Source: Bdellovibrio sp. (lineage in GTDB: Bacteria; Bdellovibrionota; Bdellovibrionia; Bdellovibrionales; Bdellovibrionaceae). From it: 34,771 nucleotides of DNA. The DNA is taken from NCBI GenBank assembly GCA_024711265.1, contig JANJTG010000108.1, forward strand, positions 1 through 34,771, written 5' to 3'. Of this stretch, positions 1-10,268 are shown in pieces. The first letter of the stretch is position 1. Each line of letters begins with the position of its first letter. Under the pieces are notes generated by a model that saw nothing but the letters and a program-made list of their open reading frames with translations, was not told the DNA's origin and searched no databases. The translations under genes were made by a program, and so were the position numbers.

Positions 1-51
1 TTTAGATAAGCTAATTTTTATTTACATTATAGGCCCAAAGGAGAGGACACT

Positions 52-273
52 ATGAAAAACAAATGGAAAGAAATTAGAGTAGAGCTAATTCCTACTTATA
101 TCCCCGAAAAAGAATTCGAGGAAAAGAAAGAAATCGTTCAAAACCTCATCGTAAAAATTCTGCTTGAGGCCCACTTAGACGAGCAAAAGGAGAAGAAAAG
201 AGTTCGACTCCCGCCACCATCTGACCTAACCAATGGACAAGCGAACACCATCTACAAAAATAAAGCTGAATGA
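52..273 (+). CDS. small hypothetical protein (73 aa), Lys/Glu-rich
   Basis: ORF with strong Shine-Dalgarno (aaaggagaggacactATG); no family recognised. Confidence 0.5.
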   Translation: MKNKWKEIRVELIPTYIPEKEFEEKKEIVQNLIVKILLEAHLDEQKEKKRVRLPPPSDLTNGQANTIYKNKAE

Positions 274-287
274 TTTTAAACGATTGC

Positions 288-310
288 GAACCACTCAAAT
301 CGAGTGGTTC
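288..310. terminator. hairpin GAACCACTC-aaatc-GAGTGGTTC between the small ORF and the tmRNA 3' end
   Basis: 9-bp perfect stem; no long U tract on either strand, so terminator function is uncertain. Confidence 0.4.
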
Positions 311-321
311 GTCTAGAAAAT

Positions 322-666
322 TGGTGGAGGCGGGGGGAATTGAACCCCCGTCCGCAAGTGATCCGCGATAAGGCGCTACATACTTAGTCGATATTTTAAT
401 TTGATGATGGGACCTCTATCGACAAAGTTCCCATCAAACATTCCCCCAGTAAATTTAAGCGAACCTGCTGGAGAAAACCCAGTCCACCGAGGTCACTAAA
501 TGACAATCAATCTAAGAGCGCAACCACCTCAAAGTTGATCGTGCGGCTAATTAAGCTGCAAGTGCGTAATCGTTGCCAATTACAAAATGCCCGTTTTTAC
601 GAGGTCCCCAGGCGCCCCGGTATGCTCCTTATGTTTCAGCACCCACGTCGAAGCCAGTACGCCCCC
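322..666 (-). ncRNA. ssrA: tmRNA (transfer-messenger RNA), tag peptide read as GNDYALAA
   Basis: Reverse complement begins GGGGGCGTACTGGCTTCGACGTGGGTG and ends GGACGGGGGTTCAATTCCCCCCGCCTCCACCA; 7-bp acceptor stem GGGGGCG/CGCCTCC with one G-U; tag ORF GGC AAC GAT TAC GCA CTT GCA GCT TAA at 577..551. Confidence 0.96.
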
Positions 667-1002
667 GATGTGTGTTTGAACTCATCCTTTTCATTGTCGC
701 CGATTTACCGGCAAAATGAAAATCGTTTATCCTTCCCGATAACACGCCTCACATTCAATAATTAAATTTTTCGTGACGCAGTACTTTGGTCTTGCCACTA
801 TTGCACCACCTTAACGAGATCCTGACGTGAGCAAGCGACAATTTACGCCAAAAGCACGAGATATCCACCATTTATAGGCCTATTCCACAGAGTTATCCAC
901 AGACATGCCTAAAAAATGGGGCAAAAATGACACTGAAATTTAAGAATCTTAAATTTATATGAAAGGCTGTCACGTTTATGACAGCCCATAGATTGTGCAG
1001 AT

Positions 1003-2121
1003 TTAACGGAAAAGATCTGCTGCAGAGGCCGCCGTTGCCGCCAAAGAGCTCACATTTGAACGGGAATTATCCTTCGCAGGTTGGGCCTCGGAAGCCGGTG
1101 CAACCGCTACTTCAACCGGAGCCGCCATCACGGCTTCGGGTGTTTCCACCATCGCAGGCTCAGCCTTCACATCCAAAGACGGTTTAATCACTGGGGCTTT
1201 TTGCAAACCCTCCACCGCATTGGTGACAGGGAAAAGCTGGATGTTGAGTTGGTACACTCTCTCCCCTTTTTCCTTCATGCGCGCGATTGAGTTGTCTTTA
1301 TGAAGCGCTTTTCTCATCTGACGAAGTTTGAATTTAATTTCTTCAAACTCGGACTTCGTCAAAGACAAAGTCAAAGTCCCGAACTCACGGTCCGTCGGCT
1401 GGTCTTGATACAAAGACTCTAATCCCAAGTACATCAACTGTGACTGAAGTTTTCTGACCAACGCCACGGGAATTTCTTCCGGAGACTCAATCAAACTGCG
1501 GTTTTTCTTAAGCTCACCCGTCACTTCATCGCGACGAAGTTCGCCGGAGCTGATCAACGTCGTCAACGCATTTTCGATTTCATCTTCAGAGGCTTTACCA
1601 CGCAAAAGTGTCTTCAAGGCCGTTGTATCAAAAGACACGCCCTCTTGATCGACCATCGCATAGATAATCCACGCCACCCAGTTCGGAACCTTTTCCCACG
1701 TCTTGCGATCAATTTCGCCGGACTTCAGTTTTCCCGCCACGCGGTGTTCACTGAGTTTTTTCAGATACATATTGCGTTCCGCCGGATCCATCGCTTGCGT
1801 GAAATGCACAAGCAAACGGAACTCTTCCGTTTGGTCTTTCATAAAGCCCAAAGCTTTGCCGAACTTGCCAATCATATCGTCAGAAAGATTTCTTTTTCCT
1901 TCGATGATCATTTTCAAATAGTTGGGAGATTTAATATTCGCCGCCGCCGAAAAAACCGCGTAGTTATAAACTCGCAAAGAGCCCTTCGAAGATTTACGCT
2001 TAAACTGATAAAAATCCGCCAAGAACTGGCGATAGTTCATATAATCAGAAAGCACCGGGGCACTTGCCGAACCCATTGAAATTTCTTTGCCTTTGCCAAA
2101 CTCATGATGATTGTTTTGCAT
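1003..2121 (-). CDS. TIGR02147 family protein (putative regulator) with Ala/Pro-rich C-terminal tail
   Basis: N-terminal DYMNYRQFLADFY...SPNYLKMIIEGKRNLS.. pattern typical of TIGR02147; AAGGAG upstream of ATG. Confidence 0.8.
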   Translation of the reverse strand: MQNNHHEFGKGKEISMGSASAPVLSDYMNYRQFLADFYQFKRKSSKGSLRVYNYAVFSAAANIKSPNYLKMIIEGKRNLSDDMIGKFGKALGFMKDQTEEFRLLVHFTQAMDPAERNMYLKKLSEHRVAGKLKSGEIDRKTWEKVPNWVAWIIYAMVDQEGVSFDTTALKTLLRGKASEDEIENALTTLISSGELRRDEVTGELKKNRSLIESPEEIPVALVRKLQSQLMYLGLESLYQDQPTDREFGTLTLSLTKSEFEEIKFKLRQMRKALHKDNSIARMKEKGERVYQLNIQLFPVTNAVEGLQKAPVIKPSLDVKAEPAMVETPEAVMAAPVEVAVAPASEAQPAKDNSRSNVSSLAATAASAADLFR

Positions 2122-2218
2122 AGAAATCAGATCTCCTTGTACCCAGATAGTTCACCTGATTTAAATCTTCAAAACAAGCGTATTTGTGCACAAAGACCCT
2201 TACCTTACTGCAAGGCAT

Positions 2219-2256
2219 AAAAAAAGGACCCTCAACTTGAGAGTCCTTTTTAAGAA
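2219..2256 (-). terminator. rho-independent terminator (possibly bidirectional) downstream of the 2282..3163 gene
   Basis: aaaaaggaccctcaacttgagagtccttttt: AAAAAGGACTCTCAA/TTGAGGGTCCTTTTT stem with T run. Confidence 0.8.
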
Positions 2257-2281
2257 TCGAGTTTTAAAAAGCTGATCGGTC

Positions 2282-3163
2282 TTAACGAGATAGACGCAAA
2301 GTCACACCGCGAATATCCAGATCCCCACGAGTGTAGAACACGATACTGTCGGCACCCTGACCGATCACGGCATTTTGTGGGTAAACAGTATTCATCGGTC
2401 TATAACGATCCACCTGCAACGAAGGACCTTGATTAAAGCCGTTGATCACGACATCAATCAACGCCGTATTGAAAACAGGAGTTGCTTCGATATCAATCGC
2501 CACGATTCGCATTCCACGGTAGCGGTACATATCGATAAATTGAGTCAGATCCAAGCGATCATTTCCGTACATCCGACGAGACACATAAAGAGGCACCGTC
2601 TGCTCACGGCCAGGACGATCCGGGCGACCCGGGCCCCATCCTCCCCCATTTTCACGCAAGTTGATTGTGATCGAATCCACGTACGCCATGCCGCGAACAC
2701 CTAATTGCAACGTGCGAATGTCTTGGCCTAAAACCGCACCAAAGCGGGGACGCAAGATCAAACGACCTTGAGGAGAATAAGCACTTTCCTCCAAACGACC
2801 ATCTGTCAACAAAGAGACTTCGGCACGAGGTCCACTGCCACGAATATCGACAACGACCGATTCGACCGTAAAACCACGATAGTTCGGACCGATACCTGCC
2901 AACTGACGAAGCTCTAAGGTTTCGTCGACGACACGGCGGTTGATGTAGATGATTTTTTGTTCTTGTCGACCGTAGCCATTTCCAAAGTCATCGCGGCCAG
3001 GGCCAGGATAACCGGGCTGGTAACCATCATCACCGGGATAGGGCGCTGGCCTGGGCACAGGCGCGGGTGGTGGCGGATTGCCAGGAACAATGTAGGCCCC
3101 GGCTGAATTTGAAATCAAAGTGATCGCAGCAAATGCCATTAATAGAGTGTTTTTTAGAGTCAT
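2282..3163 (-). CDS. secreted protein with Pro/Gly-rich linker and two tandem beta-rich domains
   Basis: Signal peptide MTLKNTLLMAFAAITLISNSAGAY; internal duplication visible (IIYINRRVV.. and VPLYVSRRMY..); ORF extends to 3196 but the Met at 3163 fits the signal peptide. Confidence 0.75.
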   Translation of the reverse strand: MTLKNTLLMAFAAITLISNSAGAYIVPGNPPPPAPVPRPAPYPGDDGYQPGYPGPGRDDFGNGYGRQEQKIIYINRRVVDETLELRQLAGIGPNYRGFTVESVVVDIRGSGPRAEVSLLTDGRLEESAYSPQGRLILRPRFGAVLGQDIRTLQLGVRGMAYVDSITINLRENGGGWGPGRPDRPGREQTVPLYVSRRMYGNDRLDLTQFIDMYRYRGMRIVAIDIEATPVFNTALIDVVINGFNQGPSLQVDRYRPMNTVYPQNAVIGQGADSIVFYTRGDLDIRGVTLRLSR

Positions 3164-3267
3164 TCTGTCCCCCAAAGGTAATTCTAACTTCCCCACCCAC
3201 CCTTAAAGCAACCACTATACCAACATTTTTGGAGGTCAGAACGACACCGCAAGGACCCTTTTAAAAT

Positions 3268-3303
3268 AAAAAAGGGATCGTGGCTTGGAGGTTCCACGAT
3301 CCC
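3268..3303 (-). terminator. rho-independent terminator of the 3332..4747 lipoprotein gene
   Basis: GGGATCGTGG-N10-CCACGATCCC followed by TTTTTT on the minus strand. Confidence 0.85.
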
Positions 3304-3331
3304 GAGAGCTTTAAAGACTCTATTTTAAGAA

Positions 3332-4747
3332 CTATTTCAAATTATCGTCAGTCAAATCAACCAGAGGTTTGATTTTTCTCATGAAAGTCACGGCAAACTG
3401 ATCTTGAGCATAGTTCGCACGTTTTCTCATTTTCAAAGCGATACGAACTTGTCCCAAACCGTTGTTGGCGATCATACGAGCATCTCCAATCCAGTTTGCA
3501 TAACTTAACTTCGTATTCTCTAAAGAGATCAAATCCAAAGTATCTTCTTGGTCTTTAGCAATACGGGACAAAGTAATATTCACACCTGTTCCCGCCTCGG
3601 GAGCCAACAAAGGCCCTGCGAAAGCCAAAAGTTCGTTGTTAACGCCCTTCATAGAAAGAGTCACTCCCGAACGACCGTTGACCACTTCCCAAGAACTCAT
3701 ACGAACCGATTTGATTTTATTGTCCGTATTCAAACGCTGAATTGTGCTGATCGCAAACTCACGCATGATCAAATACTCTGGGTTGTCAGAGTACTGGCCA
3801 GGAAGGTGGAAATAAATATCCGCAGCAGAACTTCTGAAAACCAAGTTCAAAATCGCGCTGGATCCCGTCGCACCGATTTTAAGTCTTACGAAAGTGGTTT
3901 CACAACCGCCATCCAAATCGACACACTTCAAAGTTCCATCCAAGGGACGAGTTCCCGTGGTGATTTCTCCGTTGCCGGCACGCACCGATCTTAATGGAGA
4001 CGCGGCACCTTCACCCACCGCACCCGCGACGTTATAAATTTTCACATCGCGACCTTCTTGGATCTTCAAAGTCACAATCGCATCATTCGTCAAACCATCA
4101 ATCGTCATCTTCGCAGACAACACAGAAGAGGCCGCCTCAAGATTTAAACGACGAGTTCCGGCGTCGACTTTTTCATTACGAGCACGAAGGAAGTTTAAAA
4201 GTTCATCTGTCGAAGACGATGTATAGACAAGACCATCTGAAGTCACTCCACCCGTCATACGTTTCGTCAAATTATCGCGAGTCGAATTGCCAACGTCGTT
4301 CGTGCGATAGTCCGGAGGCAAGGGATTTGTTCCCAACGAAGGGGCAGGACGCGTATCCACAACCGGAGGCGTGGCGGGCTTCGCAGGTTCAGCCGGTTTT
4401 GCCGGAGCTGGAGGAGTTTGAGAACCCAGCTTCGGAGTTTCAGTCTTAGTTCCACCGCTTTGCTTCGGAGGAGCCGGTTGTTTTTTAGGCTCAGGAATTG
4501 GCTCTGGGAGTGGGGGATGATAGTCGTCATTCCCTTGAGAATTAGGATTAGGAAGTCCTCCGCCAATTTGTCCATTGGTATTGTCTGTTTGAGTACCCGA
4601 CTTTTGAGTAGTTTGATCAGCCGTTTGTTCGGCTGTTGATTCGGGCGGGGGAGCAATAAGATCTTTTTTCTTGCCGCACGCTGTGAGACTTAATGAGGCC
4701 AATAAGGCGGCCGTGATCACAGTGTGCTTATGAAGCATTGGTAACAT
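3332..4747 (-). CDS. hypothetical lipoprotein with Pro-rich linker
   Basis: MLPMLHKHTVITAALLASLSLTACGKKK: lipobox LTAC; Pro/Ala/Lys-rich low-complexity region, then a conserved-looking C-terminal domain; start trimmed from the 4816 ORF. Confidence 0.75.
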   Translation of the reverse strand: MLPMLHKHTVITAALLASLSLTACGKKKDLIAPPPESTAEQTADQTTQKSGTQTDNTNGQIGGGLPNPNSQGNDDYHPPLPEPIPEPKKQPAPPKQSGGTKTETPKLGSQTPPAPAKPAEPAKPATPPVVDTRPAPSLGTNPLPPDYRTNDVGNSTRDNLTKRMTGGVTSDGLVYTSSSTDELLNFLRARNEKVDAGTRRLNLEAASSVLSAKMTIDGLTNDAIVTLKIQEGRDVKIYNVAGAVGEGAASPLRSVRAGNGEITTGTRPLDGTLKCVDLDGGCETTFVRLKIGATGSSAILNLVFRSSAADIYFHLPGQYSDNPEYLIMREFAISTIQRLNTDNKIKSVRMSSWEVVNGRSGVTLSMKGVNNELLAFAGPLLAPEAGTGVNITLSRIAKDQEDTLDLISLENTKLSYANWIGDARMIANNGLGQVRIALKMRKRANYAQDQFAVTFMRKIKPLVDLTDDNLK

Positions 4748-4871
4748 GAAAAACCTCCAAGTATTCTGTCGCTGGACCATTAAGCAAGCCTTGGGCCAGA
4801 TTTCGTCACCCCTCATCAGGCCTTGTATTGCAATAGGGTTACGTTTTAGACTCTGGTTTGGAAGGAATTAC

Positions 4872-5564
4872 ATGCCTGTACAACAATTCGGCGAGCTCAT
4901 CAGCGACCCACAAAAACTGACAAGACATCTTATTAAAGTCATTCTTACTTCGTTCGGCCTCGCTGTTTTGGCGATGTATTTCTTCGATCAAAGTTTGTCG
5001 GGATACTTTGGACTGCCAGAAGTTACCGCCCGCTATCGAGCGACCGCCCGCATCCTGACTGACATCGGTCTTTCTGAATATTATTTTATATTGGCGCTTC
5101 TCACCTGGGCCGCCGCCAAGTGGGTCGCTCCCCGTGTTTCAGCACTTCGCCCGTATCCTCAAAAGATTGATTTCTTTCGGCGCTGGGGACTGAACTTTTT
5201 TGTCGCTCTCTTGTTGTCGGGTGTAATCACTCATTTGATTAAGTTTTCCGTGGGTCGACAAAGACCTCACAAGACTCCTGACTTTGACCCCTATGTTTTT
5301 ACTCCCTTCACTACTCACTGGCATTGGCATTCTTTTTCGTCAGGGCACTCGCAAGTGATCTTTACGGTGGCCACGATGATGAGTATCGCCTTTCCTAAAA
5401 TGCGCTGGTTCTGGATTCCTTTTGCGGCTTTAATTTGCCTGACTCGCGTGGTGGTCCATGATCATTTTTTAAGTGACATCATTTTCGGCGCTTGTGTGGG
5501 GTATGTGGGAAGCCTTCTTGCCATGACCTGGATGCGCGTCAAAACCGAGAACGGCCTTTACTAA
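4872..5564 (+). CDS. PAP2-family membrane phosphatase
   Basis: PAP2 motifs KFSVGRQRP, SFSSGHS, TRVVVHDHFLSD; several TM segments; start trimmed to MPVQQFG. Confidence 0.85.
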   Translation: MPVQQFGELISDPQKLTRHLIKVILTSFGLAVLAMYFFDQSLSGYFGLPEVTARYRATARILTDIGLSEYYFILALLTWAAAKWVAPRVSALRPYPQKIDFFRRWGLNFFVALLLSGVITHLIKFSVGRQRPHKTPDFDPYVFTPFTTHWHWHSFSSGHSQVIFTVATMMSIAFPKMRWFWIPFAALICLTRVVVHDHFLSDIIFGACVGYVGSLLAMTWMRVKTENGLY

Positions 5565-6316
5565 TTTTGTTCTGATAAAAACTCGACCAGATATTGGGAT
5601 TCTTTCAGGGACTTCATCGTCTCTTTATAGTTCTCAATATGTCTTTCCACGAGGGACCAAAAGCGCTCGGAGTGATTCATGTGCTCAAGATGAGCCAACT
5701 CATGAACAATAACGTAGTCGATGATTTCGGGTTTAAATACAATCAAACGCCAGTTCAGGTTGATGATTTTTTTAGAAGAACAACTTCCCCACCGTGTCCT
5801 CTGTTCGCGGAACTTCACCTGCGACGGGTGCAGCCCCATTTGTTCAGACCAAAAACGCAGACGTTCTCCTAAAAGACTGACGGCCTCCCGTTTATAAAAG
5901 TGACGTATTTCCTTAAGAGCCGTGGGATGTTCGGCAATAAGCGAGTTCGCACTCCATTCATTGCGAGGGATGTGCAGCAACAGATGGTCGTCAGTGACAG
6001 AGACAAAGGGTTTTTTATTTAAAGTAATCACCACTTTGAGTTTTCGCTCCGTCCCCAAGAATGGAAACGTTTCGTAGGCTTTGATCTTCTTTTCAGGAAA
6101 CTTTTCTGCGATCAGCGAAAATTTCTCAAAGTTCTTTTCGATCCAGTCTTTTTTGGACATCAAAAAATCCACGATCACCTTTTGTGTCGTGCTTTTGGAA
6201 GCCAAAACCTTGATGGGCTTATTCGGATAAAGATAAATAGAAACCGCTCGACGAAAAGACCGCCGGTGAACCTCTACAGACCACTTCGCAAAGAGAAAGG
6301 TTTCTTTACCACTCAT
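5561..6316 (-). CDS. YgjP-like (DUF45) zinc metallopeptidase
   Basis: HELAHLEHMNHSERFW zinc motif and REQRTRWGSCSSKKIINLNWRLI signature. Confidence 0.85.
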   Translation of the reverse strand: MSGKETFLFAKWSVEVHRRSFRRAVSIYLYPNKPIKVLASKSTTQKVIVDFLMSKKDWIEKNFEKFSLIAEKFPEKKIKAYETFPFLGTERKLKVVITLNKKPFVSVTDDHLLLHIPRNEWSANSLIAEHPTALKEIRHFYKREAVSLLGERLRFWSEQMGLHPSQVKFREQRTRWGSCSSKKIINLNWRLIVFKPEIIDYVIVHELAHLEHMNHSERFWSLVERHIENYKETMKSLKESQYLVEFLSEQN

Positions 6317-6406
6317 CAAGTCAGAGAATGACTTAACCCCCAATCAGTGGCAAGTTCTGGAGGTACGCCGTACCTTTTTGCATTGCGCGGCGGCTTAAAG
6401 GGGAAA

Positions 6407-7384
6407 ATGGATAAAAGCTCTTCTTTTTACAGCCTTGATCCTGAAAAAGTTCTGCAGGCTGCAGAAAATGCGGGGTTCTATCCTACCGGCGAGTTCACGC
6501 AGCTTAACTCCTACGAAAATCGTGTCTTTGATATCAAACTCGAAGAGCCCCTTGGAGATGGGAGTCTGAATCGCAACGTCATCGCCAAATTCTATCGCCC
6601 CCATCGCTGGAGCAAAGAAGCTATTTTAGAGGAGCACGAGTTTCTGTTGTCCCTTAAGGCCGACGGCATTCCCGCAGTGGCTCCGCTTTTTCAAGGGCAT
6701 GACAGCACCGTCGCTGAAGTCGACGGAATGTTTGTCGCCTTTTTTCCAAAAGTCCTTGGGCGAATGCCTCAAGAGTTTTTGGACGGAGAACTAAAAAAGG
6801 TCGGCCGCCTCATGGCCCAGGTTCACAATATCGGCGCCAAAAAAAGAGCGCCTCATCGTCCGGTGTTGGACACCTCTTACTACGGAGGATGGCACACGCT
6901 GGATTTTCTGCAGGATTGGATCACGCCGGAACTGCGAGAGCGCTACACCGTTGCCGCTGAAGATATTCTTTTTGCGATTGATGACACTTTTGATCCTTCC
7001 GAGTTCATTCGCATTCACGGTGATTGCCATAAAGGAAATCTGCTGAACAATGGAAAGGAATTCTTCCTGGTGGACTTTGACGATTTCGTGAACGGACCCG
7101 TCATTCAGGATTTCTGGATGCTCCTTTCCGGGGACGAAGATCGGTTGGATGACGAAAAGTATCAGATTATCGAAGGCTACGAAGAGCTGCGAGAGTTTCC
7201 CGATCATCAATGGTCATGGGTTCCCTTACTTCGCGGCTTGCGGATTATTTCTTACGCTGGCTGGATCGCCAAACGTTGGCAAGATCCCAGTTTTCCACGT
7301 CTTTTCCCCGAGTTTAACACCTTCAGATATTGGGCTGAAGAGGTTGAAGCCCTTGAAAAGATCTCTTGGCAAATTCAATCGTAG
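6407..7384 (+). CDS. srkA: SrkA/YihE-like stress-response protein kinase
   Basis: YENRVFDIKLEE, IHGDCHKGNLL, FLVDFDDFVNGPVIQDFWMLL motifs; SD AAAGGGG before ATG. Confidence 0.85.
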   Translation: MDKSSSFYSLDPEKVLQAAENAGFYPTGEFTQLNSYENRVFDIKLEEPLGDGSLNRNVIAKFYRPHRWSKEAILEEHEFLLSLKADGIPAVAPLFQGHDSTVAEVDGMFVAFFPKVLGRMPQEFLDGELKKVGRLMAQVHNIGAKKRAPHRPVLDTSYYGGWHTLDFLQDWITPELRERYTVAAEDILFAIDDTFDPSEFIRIHGDCHKGNLLNNGKEFFLVDFDDFVNGPVIQDFWMLLSGDEDRLDDEKYQIIEGYEELREFPDHQWSWVPLLRGLRIISYAGWIAKRWQDPSFPRLFPEFNTFRYWAEEVEALEKISWQIQS

Positions 7385-7502
7385 TTACAACTAAGTAGGA
7401 TTTTGCTCCGACCTTTGTCCACTTTTTTCTGCGACCCCTAAACAGATAAGTCTCACGTTACGAAACGTTAGTGTTCAACAAACGTTTTGTAAGGTGTTGC
7501 AG

Positions 7503-9335
7503 ATGAAAAAGCTCCCTCTCAGTGTTCGATTGTTTTTAAATATCGTCGTTTTTTCCCTTCCCATAATCGTGCTGACCTTTCTGATGTATAAATCAGAAAC
7601 CGTAAATATCGAATTCGCAGAGAAAGAAAAAATCGGAAACGAACTGCAACAGGTCTATCAAAAACTCTATTATGATGTTGCCGTTCTCAAAATAAAGAAA
7701 ATGACGGACACGCCCGAAGCGCCCAACATCTCTGACCTTACCGACAAGATCGCTGCTCAAATGACCCTTCTGGAGTCCACACTATCCCGCGTCGGGGCCA
7801 AGTTGCAATTCACCGAAGAGGGGCTGTCGTCGCGAAAAAAACAAACCGCAAGCTTAGATAATCTTAAGAGTTTACTGCAGTCGGGAGATCTTGACGGAGC
7901 CCTCGTCGCCATCAAGATGGGTATCTCGCACCTCGGGGATACTTCCAATCTGATTCTAGATCCGGATTTGGACAGCTATTATCTCATGGACATCAGTCTT
8001 TTGGCCTTGCCGCAAATGCAAGATCGCGTACAGAGCATCTTATCCCAACATCAAAAATTCTCGGGTGATTCCGAAATTGAAGAAGATGGAAGAATCCAAG
8101 CTGCATTAAATTCAACTCTGCTTAAGGATGTCGATCTGGCTCGGATCATGGCCGACAGTGAAACTTCACTGAATGAAGATGCCAACTTCTATGAAAAGAG
8201 CGCCACACTGGCAGAAAATCTTCCCCCGGCCATCTCGGCTCTGTCAGCGGATTCACAGAGTTTTGCCAAGACTTTAGAAAAAGCGTCCAATCGTCAGATA
8301 TCATCCAACGAAAGCTTCCTTAAAGAAGGGATGGCTCTTCTCACGAAAACTCAAAAAACATGGGAGATTGTTTCTGCCGAACTGGATCACCTTCTGACCA
8401 AACGCCTTAGTGATCTTCGCGATCATCGCACTAAATCCTTGGTCACCGCCGGGATTGCCTTGCTTTTCGCTATTCTGTTTTCAATCTGGGTCGGACTGTC
8501 GATGTCCCAGAGTATCCGCAATATCGTCTACTCATTATTTGATCTAAAAAAGATCGCCCAAGGCTCTGTCGAGATCGGTGAGCATCTCAGTGAAAGCTCC
8601 CGAAGAGCCCACTCTTCGGCAACCAACCAAGCCGCAGCCGTTGAAGAAACCGCCGCCTCAGTGGAAGAAATTTCCAGCATGGTCAAGAACAATGCCGAGA
8701 ACTCGAAACAGGCCTCTTACTTGGCCGAAGCCTCAAAAGGTTTTGCGACAACCGGAGAAACAGAGATTCAACGAATGCTCACCTCCATGGGTGCTATTGC
8801 AAATGCTTCCGACGAGATCGTTAAAAAAATCAGCGTCATCGACGACATCGCCTTCCAAACAAACCTTCTGGCTCTCAATGCCTCGGTGGAGGCGGCTCGC
8901 GCCGGAGAACAGGGTCGGGGATTTGCCGTTGTGGCCGATGCCGTGCGAAGTCTGGCACAAAAAAGTGCCCAGTCCGCTTCTGAGATCAATAATTTATTGA
9001 GTGAAAATGCTCGAATTGTCACCGAAGGCAAATTAGGAGCTGAGAAGTCTGCGAGATCCCTCAAAGAGATCTTGAGTTCTATTAGCTCGTTGAATTCTTT
9101 AAACACCGAAATCGCCACCGCGACTGAAGAGCAAACCACCGGCATTCAACAGGTCTCCAGGGCCATTGCCGAAATCGAAACAGAAACACTGAAGAATCAA
9201 CAAAACCTTCAGGTTGTCACGAGTTCGGCAGAATCCCTTCTAGAGCAATCACAGAATCTTCATCGCATCATCAACTCGCTCGAGCGTGAAGTCCTGGGAC
9301 GAAGTGAAACCGTCGGAACTGAAACGCAGTGTTGA
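7503..9335 (+). CDS. methyl-accepting chemotaxis protein
   Basis: Two TM segments and MCP hairpin tip [50 protein letters not shown]. Confidence 0.95.
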   Translation: MKKLPLSVRLFLNIVVFSLPIIVLTFLMYKSETVNIEFAEKEKIGNELQQVYQKLYYDVAVLKIKKMTDTPEAPNISDLTDKIAAQMTLLESTLSRVGAKLQFTEEGLSSRKKQTASLDNLKSLLQSGDLDGALVAIKMGISHLGDTSNLILDPDLDSYYLMDISLLALPQMQDRVQSILSQHQKFSGDSEIEEDGRIQAALNSTLLKDVDLARIMADSETSLNEDANFYEKSATLAENLPPAISALSADSQSFAKTLEKASNRQISSNESFLKEGMALLTKTQKTWEIVSAELDHLLTKRLSDLRDHRTKSLVTAGIALLFAILFSIWVGLSMSQSIRNIVYSLFDLKKIAQGSVEIGEHLSESSRRAHSSATNQAAAVEETAASVEEISSMVKNNAENSKQASYLAEASKGFATTGETEIQRMLTSMGAIANASDEIVKKISVIDDIAFQTNLLALNASVEAARAGEQGRGFAVVADAVRSLAQKSAQSASEINNLLSENARIVTEGKLGAEKSARSLKEILSSISSLNSLNTEIATATEEQTTGIQQVSRAIAEIETETLKNQQNLQVVTSSAESLLEQSQNLHRIINSLEREVLGRSETVGTETQC

Positions 9336-9398
9336 TCTTAAATTTCCTTAAAAATAGTATTTGAAATATTCATATATTTCATTTTATTATTATTATTA

Positions 9399-10268
9399 AT
9401 GAGTTTACTCAGCCCTTCCCTTGAAGCTTTCTGGGCCGTTGTTCAAAAAGGCACGGTCCTGGAAGCCGCTAAAATGATTGACCTCACCCAAACAGGGGTG
9501 ACGCAAAGAATCCGGAGCTTGGAAAAGCAACTGGGGGTAACGCTATTTACTCGGTCGCGCAAAGGCATGCGCCTCACCGAAGAGGGCGAATCCCTGCTTC
9601 GTTACGTCCAAGCGGCCCGGGATTTAGAGGGAGAAACTTTATTAAATATTGGCGGCAAACAAACGCCGACAATCAAAGAGGTCTGTATTAGCGGGCCCTC
9701 GTCACTGATGCGCAGCCGGGTGATTCCCAAAGCCAGCGCGGTGATGAAAAAGTATCCACAACTTCGAGTGCGCTTCGATATTTCTGACGACAATAGCGTG
9801 ATCGGAAAATTGAAGTCGGGTTTCGCTCAACTTGGCACCCTTCCCGCAAACCAAGTTGGCCGAGAACTTGATTTCAAAATCCTTTCACCGGAGCGCTACT
9901 ATTTTTTCGGCCCTGTAAGTTGGAAAAAAAGAACCCTCAGCGACATTGCCGAAAAAGAAGCGATCGTCGATTTTGATCCTCAGGCAACGATCACCTTGGA
10001 TCTGTTAAAGAAATCAAAAATAAATAAGATGCAAAAACAGCGACACTACGCCAACAACATCGACGCTCTCTGCTCACTGCTCGCGACCGGGGTTGGCTAT
10101 TCCGCTCTCAGCGAAGAAATAGCGCGCCCTTATGTGAAGGCCGGCACGTTGGCCCCACTGAGCTCCACTCATTTTATGGATCACTCAATAGCTTTGGCCT
10201 GGTATCCCAGAGCCGAAATGCCGCCCTATTTTAAGAGCCTCGTTGAAGCTCTTACAAAAAAGACTTAG
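9399..10268 (+). CDS. LysR-family transcriptional regulator
   Basis: N-terminal LysR HTH ([56 protein letters not shown]). Confidence 0.92.
   Translation: MSLLSPSLEAFWAVVQKGTVLEAAKMIDLTQTGVTQRIRSLEKQLGVTLFTRSRKGMRLTEEGESLLRYVQAARDLEGETLLNIGGKQTPTIKEVCISGPSSLMRSRVIPKASAVMKKYPQLRVRFDISDDNSVIGKLKSGFAQLGTLPANQVGRELDFKILSPERYYFFGPVSWKKRTLSDIAEKEAIVDFDPQATITLDLLKKSKINKMQKQRHYANNIDALCSLLATGVGYSALSEEIARPYVKAGTLAPLSSTHFMDHSIALAWYPRAEMPPYFKSLVEALTKKT

Noticed and set aside
535-765. 76-aa plus-strand ORF
   Set aside because: Overlaps the complement of the tmRNA gene; not a plausible protein
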